Assembly: GCA_964651045.1 (NCBI GenBank)
Contig: CAZYVD010000003.1
Coordinates: 25,867-89,866 of the forward strand
Length of the DNA: 64,000 nt
Source: CAZYVD01 sp964651045
GTDB lineage: Bacteria > Zhuqueibacterota > QNDG01 > DSAB01
Direction: 5' to 3'
The position numbers were made by a program, and so were the translations under genes. Shown in pieces: positions 16,116 to 24,192 of the stretch (positions are counted from its first letter, which is position 1; each line of letters starts with the position of its first letter). A model generated the notes under the pieces. The model worked only from the letters and a program-made list of their open reading frames with translations, searched no databases and was not told the DNA's origin.

Positions 16116-16185
16116 GCATTTTTTATATTTTATTGAATGACCGTGTTGTCCCAAAATAAAATGTAACCAAAGATATTTACCTCTG

Positions 16186-16209
16186 GTTCCCAAACTCCTG
16201 TTTGGGAAC
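16186..16209. repeat. Perfect hairpin GTTCCCAAAC-TCCT-GTTTGGGAAC
   Basis: Ten-base perfect arms around a four-base loop, followed by GAGGAG. Elements of this design (GTTCCCAAAC...GTTTGGGAACGAG) are, to my knowledge, dispersed repeats in many environmental genomes. Function unknown; no T-run follows, so it is not a clear terminator. Confidence 0.7.
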
Positions 16210-16240
16210 GAGGAGTGAACAATTTATTCTCTAACAACAA

Positions 16241-16274
16241 ATCCCCCTATAATCTCCTTTTGGCAAAGGGGGAT
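16241..16274. repeat. Imperfect hairpin ATCCCCCT ... AGGGGGAT
   Basis: Eight-base complementary arms (16241-16248 and 16267-16274) enclose 18 bases. It resembles the short C-run/G-run dispersed repeats common in metagenome-derived genomes. No coding or regulatory role can be assigned. Confidence 0.55.
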
Positions 16275-16450
16275 ATCAAATGCCTAAGGGATGATGAAGA
16301 GTAGTATAGTTTTTCCTATATGATCACACAGTATATCTATGCTGGGTGACCTCCTGAGTTTCGGCAAATCCTTAAGCTAAAGGTCGAATACCCAATTCAT
16401 TTCAGTAATTCAGGCTTGCCTGGGAACCCAAATATGTTAAAAGCTCTGTT

Positions 16451-16509
16451 TTTGGATTGCGACGCCTTGGCGTCGCTTTTAAAGCGGCAAAATGCTAGCG
16501 CAATCCAAA
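16451..16509. repeat. 59-bp palindromic element with TTTGGATTGCG ends
   Basis: Terminal inverted repeats TTTGGATTGCG (16451-16461) and CGCAATCCAAA (16499-16509) enclose two smaller hairpins, around CGACGCC/GGCGTCG and the near-palindrome CGCTTTTAAAGCG. The GC-rich core contrasts with AT-rich surroundings, which suggests a mobile or dispersed palindromic unit of the REP/MITE kind. No transposase is nearby. Confidence 0.6.
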
Positions 16510-16696
16510 GGCAACAATTTGCTAAATAATACCATTATTTTATGATTACCTCTATTATGAGGAAATGACCAATTTTTAAAAAAGGTCTTCTCATATAAAC
16601 TTACTTTATCTTTGAGTCAATGCGTGACCCCTTCTTATTTCTCTCAACAGATTTTAGTAGTTTCATTTTATTTTCATTTTTATTAAATTTTAAAAA

Positions 16697-17626
16697 ATGG
16701 AACATCTTTTAAAATATATCGACCCTCCAGACAGAACACTCTTTTTTACAAGAGATGATCCAAATGACATCCGACTGGGTGATGTGGTAAAGTACAATTT
16801 CTCTGAATATGATATAGCAAACGAAGTAATTATTGGATGTCCACAAGATGAGGGAGTAATACGTAATAAAGGCAGAAGGGGCGCAAGATTGGCTCCTGCT
16901 GAAATCAGGCGTTCCCTGTATCGATACCCTGTTTCTGAGTCCCATACCCACCTTAAGCTTTTCGACCTCGGCAATATAAAAATAAAAAACAGTCTCGAAG
17001 AAACTCATGATATACTTTTCAGCATAGTGCGGCAAATTATCAAAGATGGAAAAAAGGTAATCGTATTGGGCGGCGGGAATGATATATCTTACCCCGACTG
17101 CTCTGCACTATCCTCTGAAATGGAACGAATACTCGTTTTTAATATTGATCGCCATCTCGATGTGAGAGCAGATCGGCAGCGCAACAGTGGTACTCCATAT
17201 CGCCAACTGCTCGATGAAAAGGTAATATTACCAGAACTATTCCATGAAGTAGGGATAAATTCATTTGCCAATTCTCCTAAATATATAAAATATGTAGAAT
17301 CTTTAGGCTGCCATATTCACTATCTTGGTCAGTTAAGAAAAGATGGTGTTGCTGAAACGATTCGGTCTACAGCAAAATCAGCAAACGCAGACGCAATATT
17401 TTGGGGATTCGACCTTGATGTAGTCAGAGCAGTAGAGGCACCTGGAGTCAGCGATCCAAATCCGATGGGACTGACAGCTACACAGGTGTGCGAAATTGCA
17501 GACGTTGCAGCAGAAGAGCCAAGAACCAGAATCATAGAAATTACAGAGGTCAATCCCAAATACGATTTAAACGGAATAACGAGTAGACTGGCCGCTAACA
17601 TTATAATACGGGCACTTTCGAGATGA
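16697..17626 (+). CDS. Arginase/agmatinase/formimidoylglutamase-family hydrolase
   Basis: Ureohydrolase-fold enzyme of 309 residues that would hydrolyse a guanidino or formimino compound with a dimanganese-type centre. Five of the six usual metal ligands are seen: the Asp and His residues of IDRHLD, the two Asp of FDLDVV, plus EITEVNP for the usual Glu/Asp region. The first ligand motif GGxHS is replaced by GGGNDIS, so the His is Asn. SGTPYRQLL and APGVSDPNPMG match family loops. A similar first-ligand change is known in some formimidoylglutamase-like members, so the enzyme may be active, with a substrate that cannot be named. It stands alone, divergent from perR, and ends 61 bases before an S9 peptidase gene. 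Confidence 0.82.
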   Translation: MEHLLKYIDPPDRTLFFTRDDPNDIRLGDVVKYNFSEYDIANEVIIGCPQDEGVIRNKGRRGARLAPAEIRRSLYRYPVSESHTHLKLFDLGNIKIKNSLEETHDILFSIVRQIIKDGKKVIVLGGGNDISYPDCSALSSEMERILVFNIDRHLDVRADRQRNSGTPYRQLLDEKVILPELFHEVGINSFANSPKYIKYVESLGCHIHYLGQLRKDGVAETIRSTAKSANADAIFWGFDLDVVRAVEAPGVSDPNPMGLTATQVCEIADVAAEEPRTRIIEITEVNPKYDLNGITSRLAANIIIRALSR

Positions 17627-17687
17627 ACATCTGTACTTTTGAGACAAAACATATTAATTGTATTTTTAATAAAATAGGAGATTTATT

Positions 17688-19688
17688 ATGAAAAAAAGAG
17701 TTGTCGCCCGATCATCGCAGTCACTATTTAATCTGTTATTTGTATTGACATTCCTGCTCCTATCTATTTGCCCTGCATCGGCCAGGATTCTGAATAAAAA
17801 AACTTCAGCAGATGTCGATACGGTTAAATCAGTAGCACTTACTCCCGAACAGGCAATTAAGAGAAAACGCATATCTGATTTAAATATTTCTCATGATGGA
17901 ACCCAAGTTGCCTTCACTGTTACAGACCCTGTAAAGGGAAGCGACCGAAAAAGCAATATCTGGATTTTTTCCATAAAACCCAGAGAATTGACTCACCTTA
18001 CTACTTCAAGAAAATCGGACCATTCGCCCCGCTTCTCACCCGATGGAGACAAACTGGCATTCCTGTCAAATCGTTACAAAACCACACAAATATTTATCAT
18101 ATCAATTCATGGAGGAGAGGCCGAACCCTTAACACAAAGCAAAACAGGTATCCGTTCCTTTAAATGGTCGCCCGATGGCTCAAAAATCGCCTTTTTATCG
18201 TCTGATCCAAAAACCGAAGAGGAAAAGAAAAAAATCAAAGAAAGAGGAGATGCCGTAGTTGTTGACAAAGACATCAGAGATCCCCGACTGCGTGTGATTA
18301 ACATCCAATCCCGCGATGTTGTTACTCTCACTAAGGAGAAGCTGCGAATTTCAGAGTTCGTCTGGCTACCTGATGGGGAACACCTGCTTATCTCTGCCAC
18401 AGACAATCCACGGCGCGACTTAATCTCGAATCGTCTCTACCTGCTTAATATAAAAAACAAAGAGATGGAAGAAATCGAGACTCCTCGCGGCCCATTCAGG
18501 CGTCTCGATGTTTCAAAGGATGGAAAAACACTGGCCTATCTTGGAGCAAGAACAGAAGACGGCCCGAGTGCTTATGACCTCTACATCCGGCCCCTGAGAG
18601 GTGGCAGAGCAGTAAATCTTACAAAATCCTCCATTAACCGTCTTATCTATTCATATCACTGGAAAAAGGATGGCTCTTTTCTCGTTCTCGCAGCAACCGG
18701 ATTTACAACCACATTTTATAATGTTTCAAAAAATGGTAAGGCAGAAAGATTAAAAGATTTTGCGGTATATCCATCATACTCTTTTGCATCATATTCTAGA
18801 ATTATTGCATTTGTTGGTGAAACAGCCACAAAACCACCCGAACTCTGGATATCAACACATTCTGGCAGTGCAGAACAGGTAACACATTTCAATAATGAGT
18901 GGGAAAAAATTAATCTTGCAGAACCAGAAATATTTCAATACAAAAGCTTCGATGGTATGAAGATCGAGGCAGCACTTTATAAACCATTGGATTATAAAAA
19001 GGGAGAAAGGATTCCTCTCATAGTGCTCATTCATGGAGGCCCAACAGCGCGATGGTCACATAGATTCCATTCCTGGACCCAGCTTTTAGCAACAAGGGGA
19101 TATGCGGTTCTCTGTCCAAATATCAGAGGCTCAACAGGATATGGCCACGAGTTTATGATAAGTAACCGCTACGACTGGGGCGGAGGTGACTGGAAAGATG
19201 TGATCTCTGGCGTGGATTTTGTGATAAACCAGGGTATTGCAGATCCCGAAAGAGTCGGAATAGGCGGCTGGTCATATGGAGGCTACATGGCAGCCTGGGC
19301 AGTTACACAAACCAATCGATTCAAGACATCTGTATCGGGTGCACCAATGACCGACCTTGCCAGTGAATTTGGAACCGAGAGTAATGGGGTAAACATAGGA
19401 GACACATGGGCACTCGGAACACCCTACGAGAATCTTGGCCTGTTTATCAAAAGATCGCCGGTAACCTATGTAAAAAATGTTAAGACACCCACACTTCTGT
19501 TATGTGGAGAAAGAGACAGTACCGACCCAATAGGCCAGTGCCAGCAGTTCTACAGAGGATTGAGACGATATGGTGTTGAGACCGAATTTGTCAAATATCC
19601 TCGAATGGGACATGGGGCAAGAGAAGAAAAACAGCAGATCGACATTATGAAGCGTATGATCGAGTGGTTCGATAGATATCTTAAATAA
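17688..19688 (+). CDS. Exported S9-family prolyl oligopeptidase/dipeptidyl aminopeptidase
   Basis: Serine peptidase of 666 residues with an N-terminal signal peptide (hydrophobic segment at residues about 14-30 ending SICPASA), so probably periplasmic or secreted. Residues about 55-390 are a beta-propeller with PD40/TolB-like repeats (for example FSPDGDKLAFLSNR and WSPDGSKIAFLSS). Residues about 420-666 are the alpha/beta-hydrolase domain with the catalytic triad Ser529 (GGWSYGGYM), Asp610 (ERDSTDP) and His642 (MGHG). The RGSTGYG oxyanion segment is also present. It would cleave short peptides for nutrition. TAGGAGA stands seven bases before the ATG. A strong hairpin follows the gene. The layout is close to acylaminoacyl-peptidase-like S9C enzymes. 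Confidence 0.93.
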   Translation: MKKRVVARSSQSLFNLLFVLTFLLLSICPASARILNKKTSADVDTVKSVALTPEQAIKRKRISDLNISHDGTQVAFTVTDPVKGSDRKSNIWIFSIKPRELTHLTTSRKSDHSPRFSPDGDKLAFLSNRYKTTQIFIISIHGGEAEPLTQSKTGIRSFKWSPDGSKIAFLSSDPKTEEEKKKIKERGDAVVVDKDIRDPRLRVINIQSRDVVTLTKEKLRISEFVWLPDGEHLLISATDNPRRDLISNRLYLLNIKNKEMEEIETPRGPFRRLDVSKDGKTLAYLGARTEDGPSAYDLYIRPLRGGRAVNLTKSSINRLIYSYHWKKDGSFLVLAATGFTTTFYNVSKNGKAERLKDFAVYPSYSFASYSRIIAFVGETATKPPELWISTHSGSAEQVTHFNNEWEKINLAEPEIFQYKSFDGMKIEAALYKPLDYKKGERIPLIVLIHGGPTARWSHRFHSWTQLLATRGYAVLCPNIRGSTGYGHEFMISNRYDWGGGDWKDVISGVDFVINQGIADPERVGIGGWSYGGYMAAWAVTQTNRFKTSVSGAPMTDLASEFGTESNGVNIGDTWALGTPYENLGLFIKRSPVTYVKNVKTPTLLLCGERDSTDPIGQCQQFYRGLRRYGVETEFVKYPRMGHGAREEKQQIDIMKRMIEWFDRYLK

Positions 19689-19738
19689 TCGAAACCACAG
19701 AACATGCCGAAAAATCGAAAAGATATTTAAATGAGAAG

Positions 19739-19768
19739 ATGCCCGGCACTCTTATGAGTACCGGGCAT
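19739..19768. terminator. Bidirectional terminator hairpin
   Basis: ATGCCCGGCACTC (19739-19751) pairs with GAGTACCGGGCAT (19756-19768) with one mismatch around a TTAT loop. It lies between the converging S9 peptidase and barrel genes, so it can end both transcripts; flanking T-runs are short. Confidence 0.7.
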
Positions 19769-19815
19769 TTAAATGGAAGGAAAAGAGAAGTTAATTGATT
19801 ATTAATTGCTATTAA

Positions 19816-21105
19816 TCAGTGCCACCTGCCGCTGTTGCCAAATCGCGGATTGACAACATTGCTGTATATTGAACCGAATTGATAGTTTATGCCAAACTCA
19901 AATCTGAAATCATAGTTTGTGGCTATCTCCTTTCTCCGCAGGAGAATATCTTCCGTTGAAGCACCACCCATTGGTAGATATAACTGGTCGTGGATCATCG
20001 ACGCCCTTCCCGATATTCTTATCGAGAATCCTTCAAATAGATAGATCCTGAGATAATTACTGAATGTAAGGTGATTTTTCTTGAAGTCATGTAGATAGTG
20101 TTTTCCTGTTAATGATGCAGTCCATGAACCCCATCTTTCCCTTAGTTCAAATATTGCTGCAAGGCTCTCATAAAAAAGATTTTCATGCGTCTTATAGTAG
20201 ATCGTTTTATCATAATAGTCTACATAGTTGTATCCTGCCCTATAGAGAAAACGGAATTCCCTTCTTGTACATTCAGAATATGGAAACACATTAAATTCAA
20301 GAGCAGGAGCAATATCAATTGTGAGCTTATTGTTGAACCTTGTATCAGAACTAACACCGCCAAAACCACCCACAGACCAGTGCTGGCTAATACTCTTGAC
20401 AGCAAGTGCTCTGAAGTTTGATCTCTTTCTTGTACTTACTATGGTCGTATCACCCAGATCAAATTTGTTAGTTTCAAAGTTTGAATATACACCAAAACTA
20501 AGTTTCAGTTCTGGAGTTACGCGGTCAGCAGAGAGGTTTCCATTGAACTCAACGTCTTTTCTCGATTTCTGCCCGCCCAGATCTGTTCCGAAATCGATGT
20601 TAAATACCCAGAAGTTCCATTTGTCTACAACCTCTGTTGGCTTTGATTCTTTTTTATATGAGATTGATATATAGTCTGAAAGAGGTGTGTTTCCGATGTA
20701 CCGCATCAGTCCTATTTTCAGCTTGTTTACGACCCCGGCACGTGTTATCTCATAGGCCTCTGACGGTTTTGATGCATACCTGAGTGTATCGTTTATTCCA
20801 TTGAAATTTTTCTGCCCGAACAAGGTTATTGTATATTCAGTACCCCCGCTGCCTGTCCTCTCTGTTGTCAGCATTATGTAGACATGCGCCTGTTTTCTGT
20901 CGCGCACATAGTTGACAAATGGGATCTCATCTTTGATATAATCTGTATAGCCTCGAAAACCCCTTCCGCCTAAGTTGAGATAGACCTTTACAGCCTTCTC
21001 TCTAAGCAGATCCTCAGATCCAGTTTCTTGAGAATATGATCGACCAGCAATAAGCATAAAACACATCGAGATTGCAGCAAGAGTTAGAGTGTGACCATTC
21101 TTCAT
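19816..21105 (-). CDS. Predicted outer-membrane beta-barrel protein
   Basis: Exported protein of 429 residues. A signal peptide is clear (hydrophobic residues about 8-20, ending SYSQ). Residues about 35-150 are a small soluble region beginning with VKVYLNLGGRGF. From about residue 165 the sequence alternates hydrophobic and polar residues with many aromatic strand ends, as in a transmembrane barrel, and ends with FGINYQFGSIYSN. No named family is recognised; similar hypothetical proteins occur in Bacteroidota-like genomes. It is divergent from a two-component system 178 bases away, which might control it. A conserved RDRKQAHVYIML segment may be part of the periplasmic domain. Function unknown. 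Confidence 0.7.
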   Translation of the reverse strand: MKNGHTLTLAAISMCFMLIAGRSYSQETGSEDLLREKAVKVYLNLGGRGFRGYTDYIKDEIPFVNYVRDRKQAHVYIMLTTERTGSGGTEYTITLFGQKNFNGINDTLRYASKPSEAYEITRAGVVNKLKIGLMRYIGNTPLSDYISISYKKESKPTEVVDKWNFWVFNIDFGTDLGGQKSRKDVEFNGNLSADRVTPELKLSFGVYSNFETNKFDLGDTTIVSTRKRSNFRALAVKSISQHWSVGGFGGVSSDTRFNNKLTIDIAPALEFNVFPYSECTRREFRFLYRAGYNYVDYYDKTIYYKTHENLFYESLAAIFELRERWGSWTASLTGKHYLHDFKKNHLTFSNYLRIYLFEGFSIRISGRASMIHDQLYLPMGGASTEDILLRRKEIATNYDFRFEFGINYQFGSIYSNVVNPRFGNSGRWH

Positions 21106-21283
21106 CTTAATTACCTCATTTAAATTTAAGATTCATTAAAATATACGATTTTAATATTACAGAACCATTACAATTTTATTAATATTGAATTAAATTGTTT
21201 AATAATTTCAACCATTGTTGGTGAAAGACTTGCTTATATATAAAAATGAAGTTATATTTAAAAAAAATTGAATTGGAGATGAT

Positions 21284-21952
21284 ATGAAGATTCTCATTAT
21301 CGAGGATGAAAAGAAGGTAGCCTCCTTTATAAAAAAGGGACTCGAAAATGAGGGTTTCGCAGTAGATGTTACACACGATGGAGCAGAAGGATTGCGGCTT
21401 TCGTATGATGACTCATATGATGTGATAATTCTTGATCTTATGCTTCCCAAACTGGATGGACTCTCTCTGCTCAGACAGATAAGAAGTGAAGGAGTAACTA
21501 CCAAGGTATTGATACTTTCGGCAAAGGGGCAGGTAGGGGATCGGATAGACGGACTCAATGTGGGTGCAGACGACTATCTGGTAAAGCCCTTTGCATTTGG
21601 AGAGCTGCTTGCAAGAGTGAGGGCATTATTCAGGAGAGGCGGACCGCAGAAAAGCCCTGTATTGGAGTTTGATGATCTGAAAATAAATCCAATAACAAGA
21701 GAGGTGTTTCGCAGTGGAGAAAGGATTGAATTGTCTGCAAAGGAATATTCTCTGCTGGAGTTTCTGGCATATAATGCCAACAGGGCTCTCAATCGAGCGA
21801 CCATCTCCGAGCATGTATGGCATTACGATTTTGACAGAGGAACAAATTTTATTGATGTATATATCAACAGGCTGAGAAACAAGATTGATGAGGGTCATAC
21901 AAAAAAATTCATTCATACTGTCAGGGGATATGGATATATGTTTAAAACATAG
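21284..21952 (+). CDS. OmpR-family response regulator
   Basis: Cytoplasmic DNA-binding regulator of 222 residues. The receiver domain (residues 1-118) has the acidic pocket EDE, phospho-acceptor Asp51 (ILDLMLP) and the conserved Lys in DDYLVKPF. The winged-helix output domain (about 125-220) shows ELSAKEYSLLEFLAYN and FIDVYINRLRNKID, ending in HTVRGYGYMF. It is eight bases upstream of its cognate kinase gene. It resembles the CusR/ArlR group in overall sequence, but the stimulus and targets are unknown. The divergent barrel gene is the nearest candidate target. GGAG is seen about seven bases before the ATG. Confidence 0.96.
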   Translation: MKILIIEDEKKVASFIKKGLENEGFAVDVTHDGAEGLRLSYDDSYDVIILDLMLPKLDGLSLLRQIRSEGVTTKVLILSAKGQVGDRIDGLNVGADDYLVKPFAFGELLARVRALFRRGGPQKSPVLEFDDLKINPITREVFRSGERIELSAKEYSLLEFLAYNANRALNRATISEHVWHYDFDRGTNFIDVYINRLRNKIDEGHTKKFIHTVRGYGYMFKT

Positions 21953-21960
21953 GAAGTGTA

Positions 21961-23379
21961 ATGATAAGCAGATATAAAGTCAAAATAATTTCTCTGTATA
22001 TCGGGTTGCTCTTCATAACCCTGATGATAGTTTTCATTCTGCTCTATACGATCCTCGGGTATCAGCTGCACAAAGAGATCGATACGCGGCTGGTCGAAAA
22101 GGTTAAATGGGTAAACAGGGTGTTGAAAGAGATTGAGTGCCCGCCAGAGTCGAGCAGAGAATTTTTCGAAAGTATAGTCTATCAAAGGAGGCACTATCCC
22201 GATTTCTGGAACATCAGAAAGCTGACAGATGTTTCTGATGATCGATATATACTCTTTGTTTTCATGGGCAACAGGCTGATGTATTTAACTAGAAGATACA
22301 GAGAGTATAAAGATTCAATTAAACCGTTTTCTTTAAAGATGACCCGACCAAGTACGATAATGCTCTCTGGTACTCCTTTTTCTTTATGCTGTATCGACAA
22401 ACTTGGATATAAGGTATATCTTGGGTGCCGTCTGACAACTATATACAATGTTAAGAGAAGGATAGTTGAGATACTCTTCATAGTTTTTCCCATCGGCATT
22501 ATTCTTTCGATAATATGCGGTTATTTTGTGACCCAGAGCTCACTAAGCGTGATAGATAACATCAATCGTACTGCTGCAAGGATCACGTCAAAAAATCTCC
22601 ATGAGCGGATAAAGATACCCAAGGGAAGAGACGAGATCACAAACCTCATAGTTACACTTAATTCAATGATCGACAGGCTTGAGAAGTCTTTTAACACAGT
22701 ACAGCAATTCTCTCATGATGCTGCACATGAGATCAGGACTCCTCTTACCATTATTCAGGGTGAAATTGAGGAACTGCTAAAAGATGAAAAGTGTCCTGAT
22801 AATGTTGTGATAACACTGGAAAGCATTCTGGAGGAGATGCACTATTTGTCTTCGATTGCAAACAAGCTTCTCATGATCAATGATATTGATACAGGAAGAA
22901 TAAACTATGATTTTACAAGAATACACCTCGATAAAATTGTAAAAGAGACATTCGAGGATGCAAAGATTCTTTCTGCCTCAAAGAGGCTGAAGATTGAACT
23001 TAAAAAGCTGGACAGGGTACAGATCTCTGGCAATGAGGAACTGTTGATCAGACTGCTCTGGAATGTGATAGACAATGCAATAAAATATACAGAACCAGGT
23101 GGCAGGGTATCTATAGGCTTAGAGAAGAAGCGATCTGAAGTAATCATCTGGGTTAAAGATAGTGGAGTGGGAATTCCTTCTGAGGATATTGATAAGATTT
23201 TTGATAGGTTCTACAGGGTGGACAAGTCGCGTTCTAGAGAGCTTGGAGGAAGCGGACTCGGTCTTGCTATTGCAAAGTGGATTGTTGATGTGCATAATGG
23301 CAGAATAGATGTGGAAAGCAGTGTTGGGGAGGGATCTGTCTTTAAGATCGTTCTTCCTTTAGACAGTCGTAAATCTTGA
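21961..23379 (+). CDS. Sensor histidine kinase
   Basis: Inner-membrane kinase of 472 residues, partner of the response regulator just upstream. Residues about 10-33 and 165-188 are transmembrane and enclose a periplasmic sensor of about 130 residues with no recognised domain. A HAMP linker follows. The dimerisation domain has the phospho-acceptor His256 in SHDAAHEIRTPL. The ATPase domain has the N box NVIDNAIKYT, G1 DSGVGIP, the F box IFDRFYRVD and G2 GGSGLGLAI. The layout is that of heavy-metal or envelope-stress kinases of the CusS/ArlS type. Its stop overlaps the TTG start of the DUF72 gene. Confidence 0.95.
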   Translation: MISRYKVKIISLYIGLLFITLMIVFILLYTILGYQLHKEIDTRLVEKVKWVNRVLKEIECPPESSREFFESIVYQRRHYPDFWNIRKLTDVSDDRYILFVFMGNRLMYLTRRYREYKDSIKPFSLKMTRPSTIMLSGTPFSLCCIDKLGYKVYLGCRLTTIYNVKRRIVEILFIVFPIGIILSIICGYFVTQSSLSVIDNINRTAARITSKNLHERIKIPKGRDEITNLIVTLNSMIDRLEKSFNTVQQFSHDAAHEIRTPLTIIQGEIEELLKDEKCPDNVVITLESILEEMHYLSSIANKLLMINDIDTGRINYDFTRIHLDKIVKETFEDAKILSASKRLKIELKKLDRVQISGNEELLIRLLWNVIDNAIKYTEPGGRVSIGLEKKRSEVIIWVKDSGVGIPSEDIDKIFDRFYRVDKSRSRELGGSGLGLAIAKWIVDVHNGRIDVESSVGEGSVFKIVLPLDSRKS

Positions 23380-24119
23380 GTAATAAGAATAAAATATTGA
23401 TAGGAACTTCTGGATGGAGCTATGATGAGTGGCGCGGGAAATTCTATCCGCCTGACCTGCCCAAGAGCAGATGGTTAGAATATTATGCAGAGATATTCCA
23501 GACCGTTGAGATAAATGCAACATTTTATAGGAGTTTTAAAGAGACGACATACAGGAAGTGGTATGAACGTTCACCCCAAAGATTCAAATTTGTATTAAAG
23601 GCTCCAAAGTGGATTACTCACCGCAAGCGTCTCGATGATGTAGATGAGGATATTAAGGTCTTCTCAAATTCAGTATCTGTTCTTGGAGATAAGTTTGGAC
23701 TTACTCTCATGCAACTGCCTCCTGGACTCGAGTATGAACCAGAGAGGCTGAGGAAAGCACTTTTGGCATTTGATGATCCGGCAACAGTGGCGGTTGAGTT
23801 TCGCAGCAGCAGATGGATAAGAGATGAGACAAAACAAATCCTGATCGATACAGGCTCTGTGTTCTGTATTGTGGATTCTCCAACCAGTGAGAAAGTGGAT
23901 TGGATAACATCCAGTACTGCATATATTCGGCTTCATGGACGGAAATCATGGTATGATTATGACTATTCACACAAAGAGCTGGAAGAGATTGGCAGAATGA
24001 TCGAGAGGCTGGTCTGTTCAGGTGCAGAAAGAGTCTATGTTTTTTTTAATAATGATATTGGGGCTCATGCTCCAAAAAACGGCATTGTATTAAAAGAGAT
24101 TGTCAAATCACACTTTTAA
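23376..24119 (+). CDS. DUF72 family protein
   Basis: TIM-barrel-like protein of 247 residues of unknown biochemical function, broadly distributed in bacteria and archaea (YecE family). Family features seen: IGTSGWSYDEWRGKFYP at the start, TVEINATFYR near residue 50, the FKFVLKAPKWITH segment, AVEFRSSRW and AYIRLHGR, and VYVFFNND near the end. The start is TTG at 23376, overlapping the histidine kinase stop; another TTG at 23397 (before IGTSGW) is possible. The overlap suggests translation coupled to the two-component system, but no functional link is known. Confidence 0.88.
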   Translation: MSNKNKILIGTSGWSYDEWRGKFYPPDLPKSRWLEYYAEIFQTVEINATFYRSFKETTYRKWYERSPQRFKFVLKAPKWITHRKRLDDVDEDIKVFSNSVSVLGDKFGLTLMQLPPGLEYEPERLRKALLAFDDPATVAVEFRSSRWIRDETKQILIDTGSVFCIVDSPTSEKVDWITSSTAYIRLHGRKSWYDYDYSHKELEEIGRMIERLVCSGAERVYVFFNNDIGAHAPKNGIVLKEIVKSHF

Positions 24120-24192
24120 TTGAAATTTTTACTTTCTTTTAATATAATAATTAGAGAAATGGAAAGTATATCAAGATTTATTGTTAAGCAAA

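Larger units (their letters stand above)
16055..16696. other. Non-coding divergent region with several hairpin repeats
   Basis: About 640 bases between the divergent perR and arginase-family genes. No open frame is convincing. It carries the perR promoter at its left edge and three unrelated inverted repeats in the middle, listed separately. The right 180 bases are AT-rich and presumably hold the promoter of the gene at 16697, but no clear -35/-10 pair or Shine-Dalgarno is seen. Confidence 0.7.
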
